From contig NC_133170.1 in assembly GCF_040802235.1 (NCBI RefSeq), forward strand, positions 5,161,001 through 5,225,000: a stretch of 64,000 bases of DNA, given 5' to 3'. Source of the stretch: Manis javanica. Lineage: Eukaryota > Chordata > Mammalia > Pholidota > Manidae. The notes under the pieces are model-generated. The model had not been told where the DNA came from. It ran no database searches and saw only the letters and a list, made by a program, of their open reading frames with translations. This document shows positions 11,420-22,015 of this stretch, in pieces; position 1 is the first letter of the stretch, and every line of letters begins with the position of its first letter. A program made the translations under genes and the position numbers.

Positions 11420-12020
11420 AGGCCTCAGCTGCCCTCCCTTTCGGCTCGGAGAGCCCTGCCCCGTGCTGCCTGGGACACGCGGGTTTCCCCGGCCCGTCGC
11501 CCAGTGCCCCAGTTCAGGCGTCTGTGGCGGGCGCACCCCTCGCTCCTCCCATCACACAGCTCTGCGGAGCTCGCAGGGAGCCAGGGGTGGCCGGCCCCCC
11601 AAGGGGGTGTGTGTGTGCAAGAATCGAGCTGCTTTCCCACAAGAGATGCTCCGTGCATTTTGCTGCCCGGTTGTGTTTTCTCCTAGTGAGCGGAGAAAAT
11701 GATACTTTGGCCACAACTACTTGGTGTTTGTTGTGAGAAGGGACAAAGGCCGGACCACTGCTCTCCGAAGGGAGAACTGGCAGAGCCAGAGGAGGGGGAG
11801 GGGAGGGCGGGAGATTCCGGTTCCGGTTCCGGCGGGACCCGAGAAGGCCTCGGGTGCAGAGGGAGCGGGCGGCAGCCAGGACTGCGTGACGCGGGGGACT
11901 CTGGTAGGAGGGTGCGGAGGGGTAATCGGACGCCGGGCGCCTCCGGCTGTGCAGGGGCCCTAGACCGGAAGTACAAAGTGGTTTTATGCTTCCTGTCCGT
12001 TCGCAGCTCACGTGGTAGAC
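11420..12020. promoter_or_regulatory. CpG-island-like segment with GC boxes, ETS and E-box sites
   Basis: GC-rich, with many CpGs, in strong contrast to its AT-rich surroundings. It contains a GC-box tract (11791-11812), three head-to-tail TTCCGG hexamers (11815-11832), a bipartite GCGTGACGC-like site near 11883, a consensus ETS/GABPA site ACCGGAAGT (11964-11972) and a CACGTG E-box (12009-12014). This makeup is typical of TATA-less housekeeping-type promoters. Several overlapping open frames here (up to 165 codons) are explained by GC-richness. It lies within an intron of the GH31 relic. No exon or transcript direction could be assigned. Confidence 0.6.
11815..11832. promoter_or_regulatory. 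Triplicated TTCCGG (ETS-core) array
   Basis: Three perfect head-to-tail copies of TTCCGG. On the other strand each gives CCGGAA, the ETS core. Together with the ACCGGAAGT site 132 bp downstream this supports promoter function. Confidence 0.6.
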
Positions 12021-12064
12021 ACCGAAGGGGAGAAGGAAGGTTTCCTTACCCGCCGTAGCATCCC

Positions 12065-12520
12065 CGGCTGGGCCTGCAAATTAAACTGAACACGACAGAT
12101 CAGCAGGAGAACAGCAGACCTATTAGTGACCTGTGACATAGACAGGGGAGCCTGCACCAGAAAGGGGGAACCCGAAGCCGGGACTGGAGCAGGAAGCTTT
12201 TATATCATTGAGATAAAGAGAATAAACTCGTGAAGAACTGACAAGGCAAAGGGCTTGGGACGTGGAGCAGTTAACGGTGAAGAAGGAGCTGATAAGGGTC
12301 GGGTCAACAAGGCGTGTGGATGTAGGTTTCTCAGCCCCCGCTTCCCTGTCTCTTCCTCCTGGTTCAGGGAGGGTGCACTTCATGCGGATTTATGACTCAT
12401 TTCGGGGAAGGAGGTTAGAGTGACCTTCTTGCTTCTGCCATTTTCTCTGACTTTCAGCTTAGGATAGTCGGTCTGACAAGTGCCATAGTTGGGGTAGCAT
12501 GTCCTGAACCCCGTCAATAA
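12065..12520. other. Unidentified segment abutting the CpG island, possible LTR or repeat
   Basis: Moderately GC-rich sequence starting near 'ctgggcctgcaaattaaact' and ending near 'gaaccccgtcaataaag', which has a polyadenylation-like AATAAA (12515-12520). The composition and ends hint at a retroposed or LTR unit, but I cannot name a family and see no target-site duplication. Confidence 0.3.
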
Positions 12521-15000
12521 AGAAATAGAGAAGTACAGGGTCCTGCATGTTCTCTTTCCTCAGTCATGACCGGCTCACCAAGTACTGGCCTTGCAGTCAC
12601 TGTACCATCTAATTCACTCCTATGTTCGCTTCCCTCCAGCGCAGCGCACTCATGCCCTCTTCCCCTTCGCTCTTTGCTCATATTAATTTGGCACCTACTA
12701 TATGATGACACGTTCATTTTTTAAGACATGCGCAACAATTTCAATAGCTTGTTAGTAACAAAGAAGGCTTATCCCCATTTTATATCATCAACCCTGAATT
12801 AGAAAATGATTTCTCTAAATTTATTAAAGACAGGTTTCTGGGTGAGGTAGAGATGCAGTAGTGCTAGCGATAATGCTTTTGACTCTCGGGAAAGCTGTCT
12901 AATTTAAATTAGAAAGGGTTTCTAAAGGTTTATCTCATACCAATACCTTTTATAGTAAATATGTCTAAGCACAAGACCAATTTATACTAAGTTGGAATAT
13001 TTCAGCATTAAAGCTTTGCACGTTTATCTTTATGGCAATTGATTGGAGGAAGCTGGAATGGACTCAAGTAATATTCCTTGTAAAAAATATGATCAGAATT
13101 CCATCATCTATTCATATAACCAAAAGATGAAGCTTGCCTAGACCAACTCCTTTATCCTCACAGTCTTAAAAGATAATATTTCCTTACATAAACCATAGCA
13201 TGTGCCTCTCTGATTAGATGAAAAGAGAAATTAAATATAAAGAATGAACAAATATGAGGAATTTCTTATAAAAAGTACATTATAGAAAGCTATCTGGGAA
13301 AAATAAAATACTAAGGCAGTTTTATTTCACTTTGATTTTTATGTGATCTCAGTTTTCTTTGATTTGTGAAATGTTTAACAGGAAACTAATATGGTATTTT
13401 TTTCTAGTATTATGTTATTTTTTATCTGGTATTGTTTTAATTACTCAGTTGTTTTAACTTCATTAAAACAGTGAGAATGCTGAATTTGAGTGTAATTTTA
13501 AAACTCAAACAGCGTTGTTGACATAATATTATGTCTTTTTTTTTTTACTTATTAGAGTCTAGTTTGTGGACTGACAAAGTTCTAATTTTTAATGTTTAAT
13601 GTAAGTAATTTCTACATAAACAAATCATCTTTATTCAGGAAGCTTTTCCCCTCCCCTTTCCCTTATTTCATAAATACAAATACATATATTTCATACATCT
13701 AATCAGTGTTCATAAAGAAGAATGAGAAATAGGGAAGAATATTTAATATGACTTATGAAAATCTCAAGAGAGTGTGGACGCTCTGTAATGGTGCTGACCC
13801 TTTGAGAACCTCGGGAGTTACAACAAGCAGCAGAGACAGGACTGCCGTAGCTTATGCCTCATACATCAGTTATTCCAGTCCTAGTGAATGTAATACCAAG
13901 TCACAATATGCCACAAACTTAGGGCAGCCCTGCTGTTTCAGAACAACTGACATGTGCATTCTGTGGGTAATGATTCTGTGGCTAAGGGGCTGTAAGTGTT
14001 CGTGGTTGGAACCAATGAGACGTGTAGCAGTTTGCCCTGGGTTCTGTTTGACTTATTGTAAGTAAATGGCAGTTTAGATAAATCCAAGAAAACCAAGTTC
14101 TTCTATAAGCAGCAGCATAGACTGCTTTCTGAACAATCACTGACAGTATGCAACTAATGCTTAATTGATATCATACCTTACACAGAAAAATCGAAGCCAA
14201 AGAATTTTTATAAATGACATTTTCTGAGAAGTAAAGTTACCTTTAAAGGCAAAGTGAACTGGAAAATAGTTCCTTCCCTCTAAGGAATGGTGACTGTTCC
14301 TTAGAGGGAGGCACTGTTGTGGTCATAGCTGCTGTTAAAATGTTGAAATGCTTCCCTGATAGTTGGTCAGTAGCTCTCCCTGAGCAGGTCCCACGCCCTC
14401 CTGTTGTGCTGTGGGCTCCTTAGCCCCTCCACCAGCACCCCTCAGCTCTTCCTAAGTTCTACCAAAAGGCTAACACCTACCATCTCTGGGGCCTTCAGCC
14501 TAAGCCCATGTGAGTTCTGTTTGACAGCATATGCTGAACTGATTTTTAGCATTTTGAATATTATCCTTCTGTACACCCTCTCTGAATGATTTCTTTGGAG
14601 CCCAAATCTAGGTAATTTCTTCAGTACTCAATACTCTTATACACTCTTTGAGACAGACATTGATATTATACACTAGTCAGAAAGCACTATAGGATTTTAT
14701 TTCAGTTCTTTGTGTTTCAATAAAATTCAATGAATTCTCAGGAAGTGATACGTTGAGGCTTTGATACTTGGGAGAGGAAAAAAAATGAAAGAAATCTTAT
14801 TCGAGGCTCCTGATGACTTGAACAATTAAGCATGTTTTCTTGTTTATTAGGATCTGGAAAATCTATCTTCAACTAGGGACACGAGAAAAATGTAACAAAA
14901 GCTTTTTGCCCTGGGAAACAGGGTCGATACAAACTGCTCCTCCTCGTGGGCATACGTTACCTGCACGTAGTCGTTGCCCCTGATCCTTCAGCCTCTTCAG
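12521..15000 (+). other. Intronic or unassigned sequence
   Basis: No recognised repeat family except a short hairpin at 14275. A 105-codon open frame at 13748-14065 has no recognisable similarity. A decayed GH31 exon could still be hidden here. Confidence 0.4.
14275..14309. repeat. Perfect hairpin, 13-bp stem with 9-nt loop
   Basis: tccctctaaggaa (14275-14287) and ttccttagaggga (14297-14309) are exact reverse complements separated by tggtgactg. Confidence 0.9.
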
Positions 15001-15004
15001 GCCG

Positions 15005-15165
15005 TCGCACGTGCCCCTGTTTTGAGTCTCAGCTTCCTCATTGATAAGATGGGATGGTCGCGCCTTCCTCCAGCACAGTTGTCAGGATTAAATGAAATAT
15101 CATAGATATTCTACCTGGATCAAGGGTTGGCATTTAGCAAATACTCAATAAGCAGGAATTATTTA
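15005..15165 (+). mobile_element. MIR SINE, sense
   Basis: Contains 'agcttcctcattgataagat' near 15030, then 'gtcaggattaaatgaaatat' near 15081 and 'caaatactcaataag' near 15139, the standard order of the 3' half of MIR. Confidence 0.8.
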
Positions 15166-15781
15166 TCTTTCCCTCAGATCCCCTCACATGCTGTCTTTAT
15201 TTCCTCATTTTCCTTTTAAGCTAACTTTACAGAATTTTTTTTTTACCAGAATTTAATGGAGAAAAGAGTTCCTTATTAAAGCCACCATTCACTTTCTTTC
15301 TGCTTCTCTGTCTGGCGCAGCTGGGAAACAACTTTTAGAGGCATGACTTTTTCTAACCATTTTATGCAAATGATGACCTCTGACCCATCCATTTCAATGT
15401 ATGGCTTTGGTGAGCATGAACATCCATCCTTTAAGCACGACATGCATGTTGTTCAATACAGCATGTTCTCCAGAGATTAATCACCAGGGGTAAGGTGTGA
15501 ATACAGATATGTAATACTAAAAATCTGTTTATTGAAACAAAAAGAGACTCTGAATAATAATGATTTTCTGTAAGGTGCTATGGATTTTGTTTCGGTTTAT
15601 ACTTAATGGACTATAAAGGCAGGTTTGAAATTTTACATCTGCTCAAGTTTTCACCAGTTTGCCTCCAAATACAAATATTTTTTTCTTTTTTGGCATGTCA
15701 TTAATTGCTCCTGGATCTCACTGAGATAGGATAATAAAATGATAATAAACCATAAAAATCATTTCTTTTTGCTGTTGCAAG
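15166..15781 (+). other. Intronic sequence of the GH31 relic; nothing recognised
   Basis: No repeat or coding signal recognised between the MIR and the next GH31 exon. Confidence 0.4.
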
Positions 15782-15877
15782 CATTTAGTCATCTCTGTGG
15801 AGTTCATCTCTTTTATATGTGCATAGAGAATGATTTTAATGTTTATGGTATTCTCCTCTTGAATTCCAATGCCCAAG
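15782..15877 (+). pseudogene. GH31 relic, exon equivalent to GAA exon 5
   Basis: A pyrimidine-rich acceptor (tttctttttgctgttgcaag) ends at 15781; an alternative AG is at 15788. The frame reads SHLCGVHLFYMCIEN, then DFNVYGILLLNSNAQD. This aligns residue for residue with the family segment 'NLYGxHPFYLxLEDxGxAHGVxLLNSNAMD'. The LNSNA motif is a family hallmark that follows the N-terminal beta-sandwich. Length is 96 nt, against 97 nt for GAA exon 5 as recalled. The exon is open, but the donor position after CAAG reads atagtg, as if GT had mutated to AT. This is the best-preserved coding island in the window. Confidence 0.85.
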
Positions 15878-16553
15878 ATAGTGTGATTGTCTGGTTAAAT
15901 TATAAAGAAGCAAATGCACAATTTAAATGCTAATTTTGTCTTTTCTCCCTTTAAAAATACTTATTAATTAGAACAAAATAGAGTGAAAGATTGCATACAG
16001 TTTAATATATTGTTTCAACATGGAAAATTTTTTAGTGAAACATATACAGTCATCCTAATGGATTGCAGAATACTATTAGGACACATAGTACAAAGACATA
16101 TAATTCAAGAAATCAGAAGCCATTTGAACAAGCAGTGTTAGAAATTCCATGGTAATAAGGTGTGGCTGGATCTGCCGTATCACGTCAGCAGTGCAAATGT
16201 TGCCAAGGCCTCCTTTCTGCATTAAATTATTCTAGAAATATTTGAAATATATTACTTATGCCGCAGCTTTCTTTAACTGCATACTTGGGGTTTAAAGACA
16301 CTCACTCTCTCTCTCTGCCATGTGTGTATAAATGCACCATATACCTGACTTGATAAGGTTTTCAGAAAGGAAAACTGTAAACACAGAATTGAAAATCTTG
16401 GCAGACACTTAGATGCCTTCGGAGCTGTTGATAGTGCTGAGTAGAATTAGATAAATTGCCTATGTGGCATCTAAATGGCAGAAACCATAAAATAGTGATC
16501 TCTACCATGTATTGTATCTGTACTTATTCTGTACTTTGCTTTGTTCTCCTGAG

Positions 16554-16663
16554 GTGGCATTCTGAGGCCATATCCTTCTCTAACATTCCAGACCGTTGGC
16601 AGAGTGCTTGATCCCTACACGTTTCTTGGCCCTACTCCTGAAAATGTCTGGCAGTACACGGGG
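16554..16663 (+). pseudogene. GH31 relic, exon equivalent to GAA exon 6
   Basis: The acceptor ctttgttctcctgag ends at 16553 and a donor-like gtgcgt begins at 16664. The frame reads GILRPYPSLTFQTVGRVLDP, then YTFLGPTPEN, VWQYTG. It aligns with 'VVLQPSPALSWRSTGGILDxYxFLGPTPExVxxxYxxxxG', the linker into the (beta/alpha)8 catalytic barrel. FLGPTPE is intact. About three codons near the 3' end are missing relative to GAA (110 nt here, 120 nt in GAA as recalled). There is no stop inside. The Gly-to-Arg and Phe-to-Pro changes in the VGG-LDF part suggest relaxed constraint. Confidence 0.85.
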
Positions 16664-18039
16664 GTGCGTGTGGAACTCTCATTCATGCTGCAGTTTCCAT
16701 TGCTCTGGCTCAGCAGGAGCTGGGCAGCGGTCAGCTATGACTGAGCGTATTCCAGCCGTCTAATCCCGTGGCTAATTGTTTCATTTAGGCACTGGCTTCT
16801 GACTTGATTGTAATTTCATTACATAGGGATTTTAAACCCTGTATTTCTTATCAAGGTGCAGTGCTTAATTAACCCTTTGAAAAGAGCCTTGGAATAATTC
16901 ATCTAGAATTTCCCTGAAATAAAATCACACCTTCCCTAAATATTGTAGACTTTTAGATTAAAGGTTTTTTGTTTTTACCCTCCTGTCACAGCCAAATAAC
17001 TCAGTCCCAATACTTCTTCTCGTATTTCATACCCTGTGGCACTTGATACTTTAAAAATATGTGACTTCCAGCCACTTTGTACAGTGGGGCCCATTAAAAC
17101 TGGGTTTTAAGGAGTCAGAGCTTAGAGGGGAACCTGAAAGGACAGAACTCACGGGAAACTGTTCAGGACTGACCTCAGTTTATCATCCATAGTCCTTTTG
17201 CCCTCCTTCCAGATCTTTCCCTTCCAGATCTAGGTGGAGGTGACCCACCTCTGCCCCCACCCCTGTCCTATATCTGTAGCATCATCTTCTAAGTTCTTTA
17301 AAACTCTGTGCTTCAGCCCTACTGAACAAGTGGAAGGCACGCCATGTTCTTAGCGTCCATGCTTTCTTAGCATCCTCAGCTTGGACGAGCACCTTACCTG
17401 GTCTGCCTGGTGATCTATTTGCTCTTTACACCACCTTCCCTGTGAAATCTTCCTACTGCTGAAGACCCAGACCCCCCTACGTGCACATGTCCTGGTTCAC
17501 ACATTATGAACAGAAGCTTTCTCTATCCAGGGCCTTGTAGTTCTTGCTGAGGAGTCAGTGATCCTGTCTGCAATCCCAGGAAATCAGCTACTGTGGAATT
17601 TATCCTTGGTGGGCTTAAGGAGGAAGCATATTTGAATCAATTTTTTCATTTCACTGTTTTAATCCATGTTTTGAACAAATTCTTTTTACTATTTTGGCTC
17701 TAATTTGCAAACCTACTTTTTTCTAACCTAACGTTCAAGGCCTGTGAAATTATATTATTCATAGTTGTTTCATATTTCTTTTATAACACTGAAATCCCAA
17801 CAAAATGACTCTTGAGAAAAGAAGATGATATGGAAATTCAATTAGTTCATTTATTAATCCTTCTTTAGTTACTTAGTTTTTTAATTCTTTACCCATAACA
17901 CAGAAATTTATATCAAGTTTCTAGCATACGAAGACAGTTTAAAAATCTTCACTTGTATTATTAAAAAGAACATCTACAAGTCTAAATAAGCATGCTCTTT
18001 GTGAATATTTTGGATTGTTTACAATGAGTCATGGAATAT
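16664..18039 (+). other. Unassigned sequence; start of a very large gap in the GH31 relic
   Basis: The next GH31 exons (equivalents of GAA exons 7-12: PYWxLGF, DIDYM, DPAIS, FDGxWIDMNE, HNLYG) could not be found here or later by eye. Confidence 0.4.
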
Positions 18040-18344
18040 TTTTCTGAATATGTTTATTTTTAATACACATGTACTATGAAAATTTGTTCTCGATGTAACA
18101 GTATCAAATGATGCAAAAGTAATCCCCGAGTCCTCTTGCCTTTAACACAAACAACCACTTTTAGCAGTTTTCCAAATATCCTTCCAGAACTTTACTATGA
18201 ATTTATACACATACATTTGTCTTTTCCTCTTTTGTATAAATGGAATCATATTAGAACTACTTTTTATGATGTGGACTTTTAATTTACCTCTCTGTTGGAG
18301 CTCTTTCCATCTCAGTACATATAAGTCTCCATTATTTTTTATAA
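18040..18344 (-). mobile_element. Old L1 fragment, antisense
   Basis: The + strand shows degenerate antisense L1 phrases such as 'tttgtataaatggaatcata' near 18230 and 'ctttccatctcagtacatat' near 18302. Confidence 0.55.
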
Positions 18345-19067
18345 CTTTTTTGGAGCAGCTTTAGGTTCACACACAAAACTGAGTAGAAGGTACAGAGGTT
18401 TCGCATGTGCCCTCTGTCCCCACAAATGCTTGACTTCCCCCCCATGTCAACATCCCTCGCTACAGTGGTTCGTTTGTTCCCAGGGATGGACCTACATTAA
18501 CACTGCATCATCACCCAAGTCCATAGCTTATCTTAGGGTCAGTCTTGGTGCTGTACATTCTGTGGGCTTGAAGCTATGTGGCTTGACATATCTCCATCAT
18601 TATAATGTCATACACAGTATTTTCACTGCCCTAAAAATCCTTTGTGCTAACCTAAGCATCCTCCCATGCATCATCAGCAACCTTTGACCTTTTCTTAGCT
18701 ATCTTCATCATTTTGCCTTCTCCAGAATATCATACAGTTGAAATTTAATTATATATATATAGCACTTTGAGATGGGCTTCTTTCACTTGGTGATATGCAT
18801 TTAAGAGTTCTCCATGTCTTCTCATGGCTTGATATCTTATTTCTTTTTAGCAGTGAATAATATTCCATTGTCTGGAGGTACACAGTTTGTTTATCCAGTC
18901 ACCTGAAGGACATCTTGGTTGCTTCCAATAAAGCTGCTGTAAAATGTCCATGTGCAGGTTTCTGTGTGGACATAAGTTTTCATCTCCTTTGGGTAAATGC
19001 CAAGGAGCACAGCTGTTGGGCTTCATATGGTAAGAGTATGTTTAGTTTTGTAAGAAATCACCAGGCT
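18345..19067 (-). mobile_element. L1 3'-UTR fragment, antisense (left part, split)
   Basis: Reverse complement of an L1M-type 3' region: 'ttttttggagcagctttagg' at about 18346, 'ctgccctaaaaatcctttgt' near 18627, 'gaataatattccattgtctg' near 18856, and 'gtaagagtatgtttagtttt' just before the insertion. It continues at 19745 after a younger retroposon, so the two parts were once one element. Confidence 0.85.
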
Positions 19068-19729
19068 GTAAGATTCCTCAAGGGAGGCACAACCTAAGAC
19101 AGGCACAGTCGTAGGGGGGCCATCAGGTGAGAAATTGGGGATCAACAGAGGTGAGGCTTAGAACCTCACGCCCCCTGTTTTGAGAGAAATCTTCTGCATC
19201 CGTGGATGTTTTGTTGCCCTTGTCTAGCTTGGATTAATACTTAGTCTACAGGCACACACACCTGATCATCTACATTTTCCCTCTTACAGCACTAAACTAT
19301 GTTTTCTACCTTTATCTTGCATCTACCTACCACTTCCGCACTTTATTAAATAATAATAATAATAATAATAAGGGAGAAATGTGGGATTCACATATAAATC
19401 AAGTATACAAATCAAAGGAATAATCATATCTGACTTGATTGTTTATAGTTCATGATGCATGATCAAAGCCGAAAGTTTCTGTGATATGACTGCCCTTGCA
19501 CTGCTCACCATGTCAGAACTTATTCACTGTGTAAGACCTTGTTCACCATGTAAGAACTTGTTCGTTGTGCTTCAGAAGATTGGAGACTGTTGAGAGTTAG
19601 GCTTGGGTTGATTAATGATTGTGCATTGAGTCCCCTGTACAGAATTTTATTGTTGTTAACAACCATTTGATCAATAAATATGAGAGATGCCCTCTCCAAA
19701 AATAAATAAACAAATAAAATAAAAATAAA
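19068..19729 (+). mobile_element. Lineage-specific-looking retroposon with target-site duplication
   Basis: A 0.66-kb unit ends in an A-rich tail (about 19699-19729) and is flanked by the 15-bp near-identical repeats agaaatcaccaggct (19053-19067) and agagatcgccaggct (19730-19744), which mark LINE-type retroposition. Inside are an AAT microsatellite (19346-19371) and about three diverged copies of an 18-19-bp motif, ttcaccatgtaagaactt (19505-19563). It ends 'atttgatcaataaatatgag', then 'agatgccctctcc'. It has no coding capacity. It could be the 3' UTR of a 5'-truncated, relatively young L1 subfamily or a long SINE. I recall similar sequence as repetitive in some laurasiatherian assemblies but cannot name it. 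Confidence 0.75.
19346..19371 (+). repeat. (AAT)n microsatellite inside the retroposon
   Basis: About eight AAT triplets in a row, part of the retroposon body rather than its tail. Confidence 0.9.
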
Positions 19730-19744
19730 AGAGATCGCCAGGCT

Positions 19745-20205
19745 TTCTTCCTGAGTGGCCGCACCATTCCGTTTTCCCACCGGCAATGAGCTAGAGCTCC
19801 TGGTGCTCGGCACTCTCACCGGCGTTTGGTATGTTACAGATTTTGGGTGTTGTAATAGGCGTGGAATGGTAGCTCCTTGTTTTAATTTGCATTTTCCTGA
19901 TGCAATGATGTGGATCATCTTTTCAGATGCTATCTGCCATGTATCTTCTTCGGTGACGCATCTAGTAAGGTTTGGGGACCATTTTTAAATCAGGTTGTTT
20001 ATTATTGCTGAATTTTAAGAGTTTCTTGTATATTTTGGATAGCAGTCCTTTATTAGGTGTGTGTTCTGCAAATATTTTCTCTCTGTGGCTGTCTTCTAAT
20101 TCTCTTGGCATTACCTTTTGCAGAGCAGAAGTTTTTAATTATAATGAAGTCAGCTTACCAATTCTTGCAATTCTTTCTTTCATGAATTGTGTGTTTAGTG
20201 TCCAT
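19745..20205 (-). mobile_element. L1 3'-region fragment, antisense (right part, split)
   Basis: Continues the element at 18345-19067: 'tgagtggccgcaccattccg' near 19752, 'tttcttgtatattttggata' near 20022, and 'gcagagcagaagtttttaat' near 20121, all in the expected order of an antisense L1M 3' end of ORF2 and UTR. Confidence 0.85.
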
Positions 20206-20206
20206 C

Positions 20207-20455
20207 ATTTTTTAAAATTGAGATATGATTGACATATTTTACTAGTTTCAGGTGTACACGATCATTCCATATATGTGTACATTGCAAAATGATCACCACG
20301 ATAAGTCTATATTTAACATCCATCACCATGCATTACAAAAAATTTTTTCTTATGATAAGAACTTTTAAGATCTATTCTCTTAGCAACTCTCAAGTATACC
20401 ATTCAGTCTTATGAACTATAGCGCCATGCTGCACATTACAGCACCATCCAACGTT
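20207..20455 (-). mobile_element. Second L1 3' end, antisense
   Basis: Starts with the reversed A-tail and 'gatatgattgacatatttta', then 'gtttcaggtgtacacgat' near 20247, 'cattgcaaaatgatcaccac' near 20279 and 'ctcttagcaactctcaagta' near 20377. Confidence 0.8.
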
Positions 20456-20539
20456 CTTTTTAAAGGCTGTACTGATTGACATGGAAATTGATGTCAGTGT
20501 TTCACTGCCACAGAGAATGCAGGTGCAGACGTCCTTGTC

Positions 20540-20665
20540 CAGCTGTCCTTGGGCCTGTGTTTGCTTCAGAGGGATGTATTCCTAAGGGAAATGAATGAGT
20601 CAGGAATATGCCTGTTTAAATTTTTGACAGACATTGCTACTATTCTCCCTCTAAAATAAAATACT
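20540..20665 (-). mobile_element. Old L1 remnant, antisense
   Basis: The + strand has the degraded phrases 'gggatgtattcctaaggg' and 'aatttttgacagacattgct', matching the same region of old L1s as 1920-2030. Confidence 0.45.
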
Positions 20666-20969
20666 ACTAATTTCCATTTGTGACTAGAGTGCAAAGGATT
20701 AGGAACTGGACCTTCAAACACTGCGTTGGTTGGTGGAAGAGCCCTGGGTCAGGCCTTGGAAGAAGCGCCCTGTTCCCCTTCTGATGCTCTAGGCAGCTCT
20801 GCGCTGGGGCGTGAATCATTCAACCTTCCTGCCTCCCTGGGTCCTTCCACACGCCACTTCTGGAAAAAGCTGGTAGGAAAACGCTGGTAGGTGCAGCTTC
20901 TGGCCTCGGCTTTCAAGCATGTAGCAGAATTCAACACGCTTACGATGCAGTTTATGAAGACTGCACTTC

Positions 20970-21620
20970 GATGTGATGAATCCTACACTTGGTTCAAGTT
21001 CTTTAGCATGGAGCAAACTGCGAGGAGCTGAGACCTGTGAGGTCCGCCCTGGGCCCCCGACGCTGCCTGGGCCCCCAGACCCTGCCTCTGGCTGCGCGCC
21101 TCGGGCGGGAGTGATTCCAGGTAGGCGGTCAGAGAGGGAGGGGCGGGGCCAAGGTGGGGCCCACATGCACCTGCCACACGTTCTGGGAGAAAGCGCCCTG
21201 CTGCCGGGCTGACCTGTTTCTCGGCATTCGCAGGGGGAGATTCCCACAATAAAACTTTCCTTAATAAAAGAGTTTTATTTCCCACACTTGTGCCAGAAGA
21301 TGATTCAACCAGTGCCTCCAGTTAACCGTTCTTTGTGAACGTTCCGGAGACCGCTGTAGATGTGTGGTTTGCGTGCAGAGGTGGTGGGTGGAGATGAAGC
21401 CACCTGCTCTGGAGAGAAAGGGATGAGAGGGTCAGCAGCCCTGTTTTCCTTCCTCCTTCCAAATACTATTTCAAAAAGGAAAAAAATGCAAGGAGAGTCA
21501 TACCAGAACTCTGCAAGTGAGAGGAAGACGGCTGGACGGCGGGCAGTCCGCCGTGGGCGCCCCCCCAGCCCCCGGCTCACTCTCTCTCGGACTCATCCGG
21601 ATTTTAAAAAGACTGGCATC
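20970..21620. other. GC-rich segment with a GC box
   Basis: GC-rich patch including ggaggggcggggcc (about 21138-21151) and a CpG cluster at 21536-21600. Overlapping open frames on both strands (to 143 codons) reflect composition. A regulatory role is possible but not shown. Confidence 0.35.
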
Positions 21621-21774
21621 AGGCAGGGGAAGGGGGGACCCCCGAGATTCTTATTTAGTCGACCTGGGAACGGCCTGACATGACGATTTGCACAGCACAG
21701 AAGCCCGGGTTCCACCAGCGCTTGGAATGCGTCCGGATGAGCCAGAGACAGGCACAAGGACTTGGTACCAAAAA

Positions 21775-22015
21775 AAAGAAGGAAACATTAATAATTGATA
21801 TGTTATTCATACTTAATATTATATAGTGCACATTCATTTAATATATTAATAACTCAATTATTGATATATTAATGATTAACATGCTAATAAAATAAAATAC
21901 TACCTTATAGGGATTACATGTTGAAATAATATTTTGGTTATAGTAAGTTAAAATATATTACTAAAATTAATTTTACCTATTTGTTTTTGCCTTTTAAAGT
22001 GTGGTACTAGAAAAT
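21775..22015. repeat. AT-rich low-complexity tract
   Basis: Dense TATTAAT/ATTAATA words and short inverted repeats, with hardly any G or C. Confidence 0.7.

Noticed and set aside
11283-12058. Several open frames of 97-165 codons on both strands
   Set aside because: All lie in the CpG-rich island where stops are rare; frames conflict and resemble no protein.
13748-14065. 105-codon open frame beginning with ATG
   Set aside because: No recognisable domain, no promoter or splice context, ordinary chance length for this much sequence.
20816-21285. Antisense frames of 100-143 codons
   Set aside because: Overlapping frames in a GC-rich patch, proline/arginine-rich, no recognisable domain.
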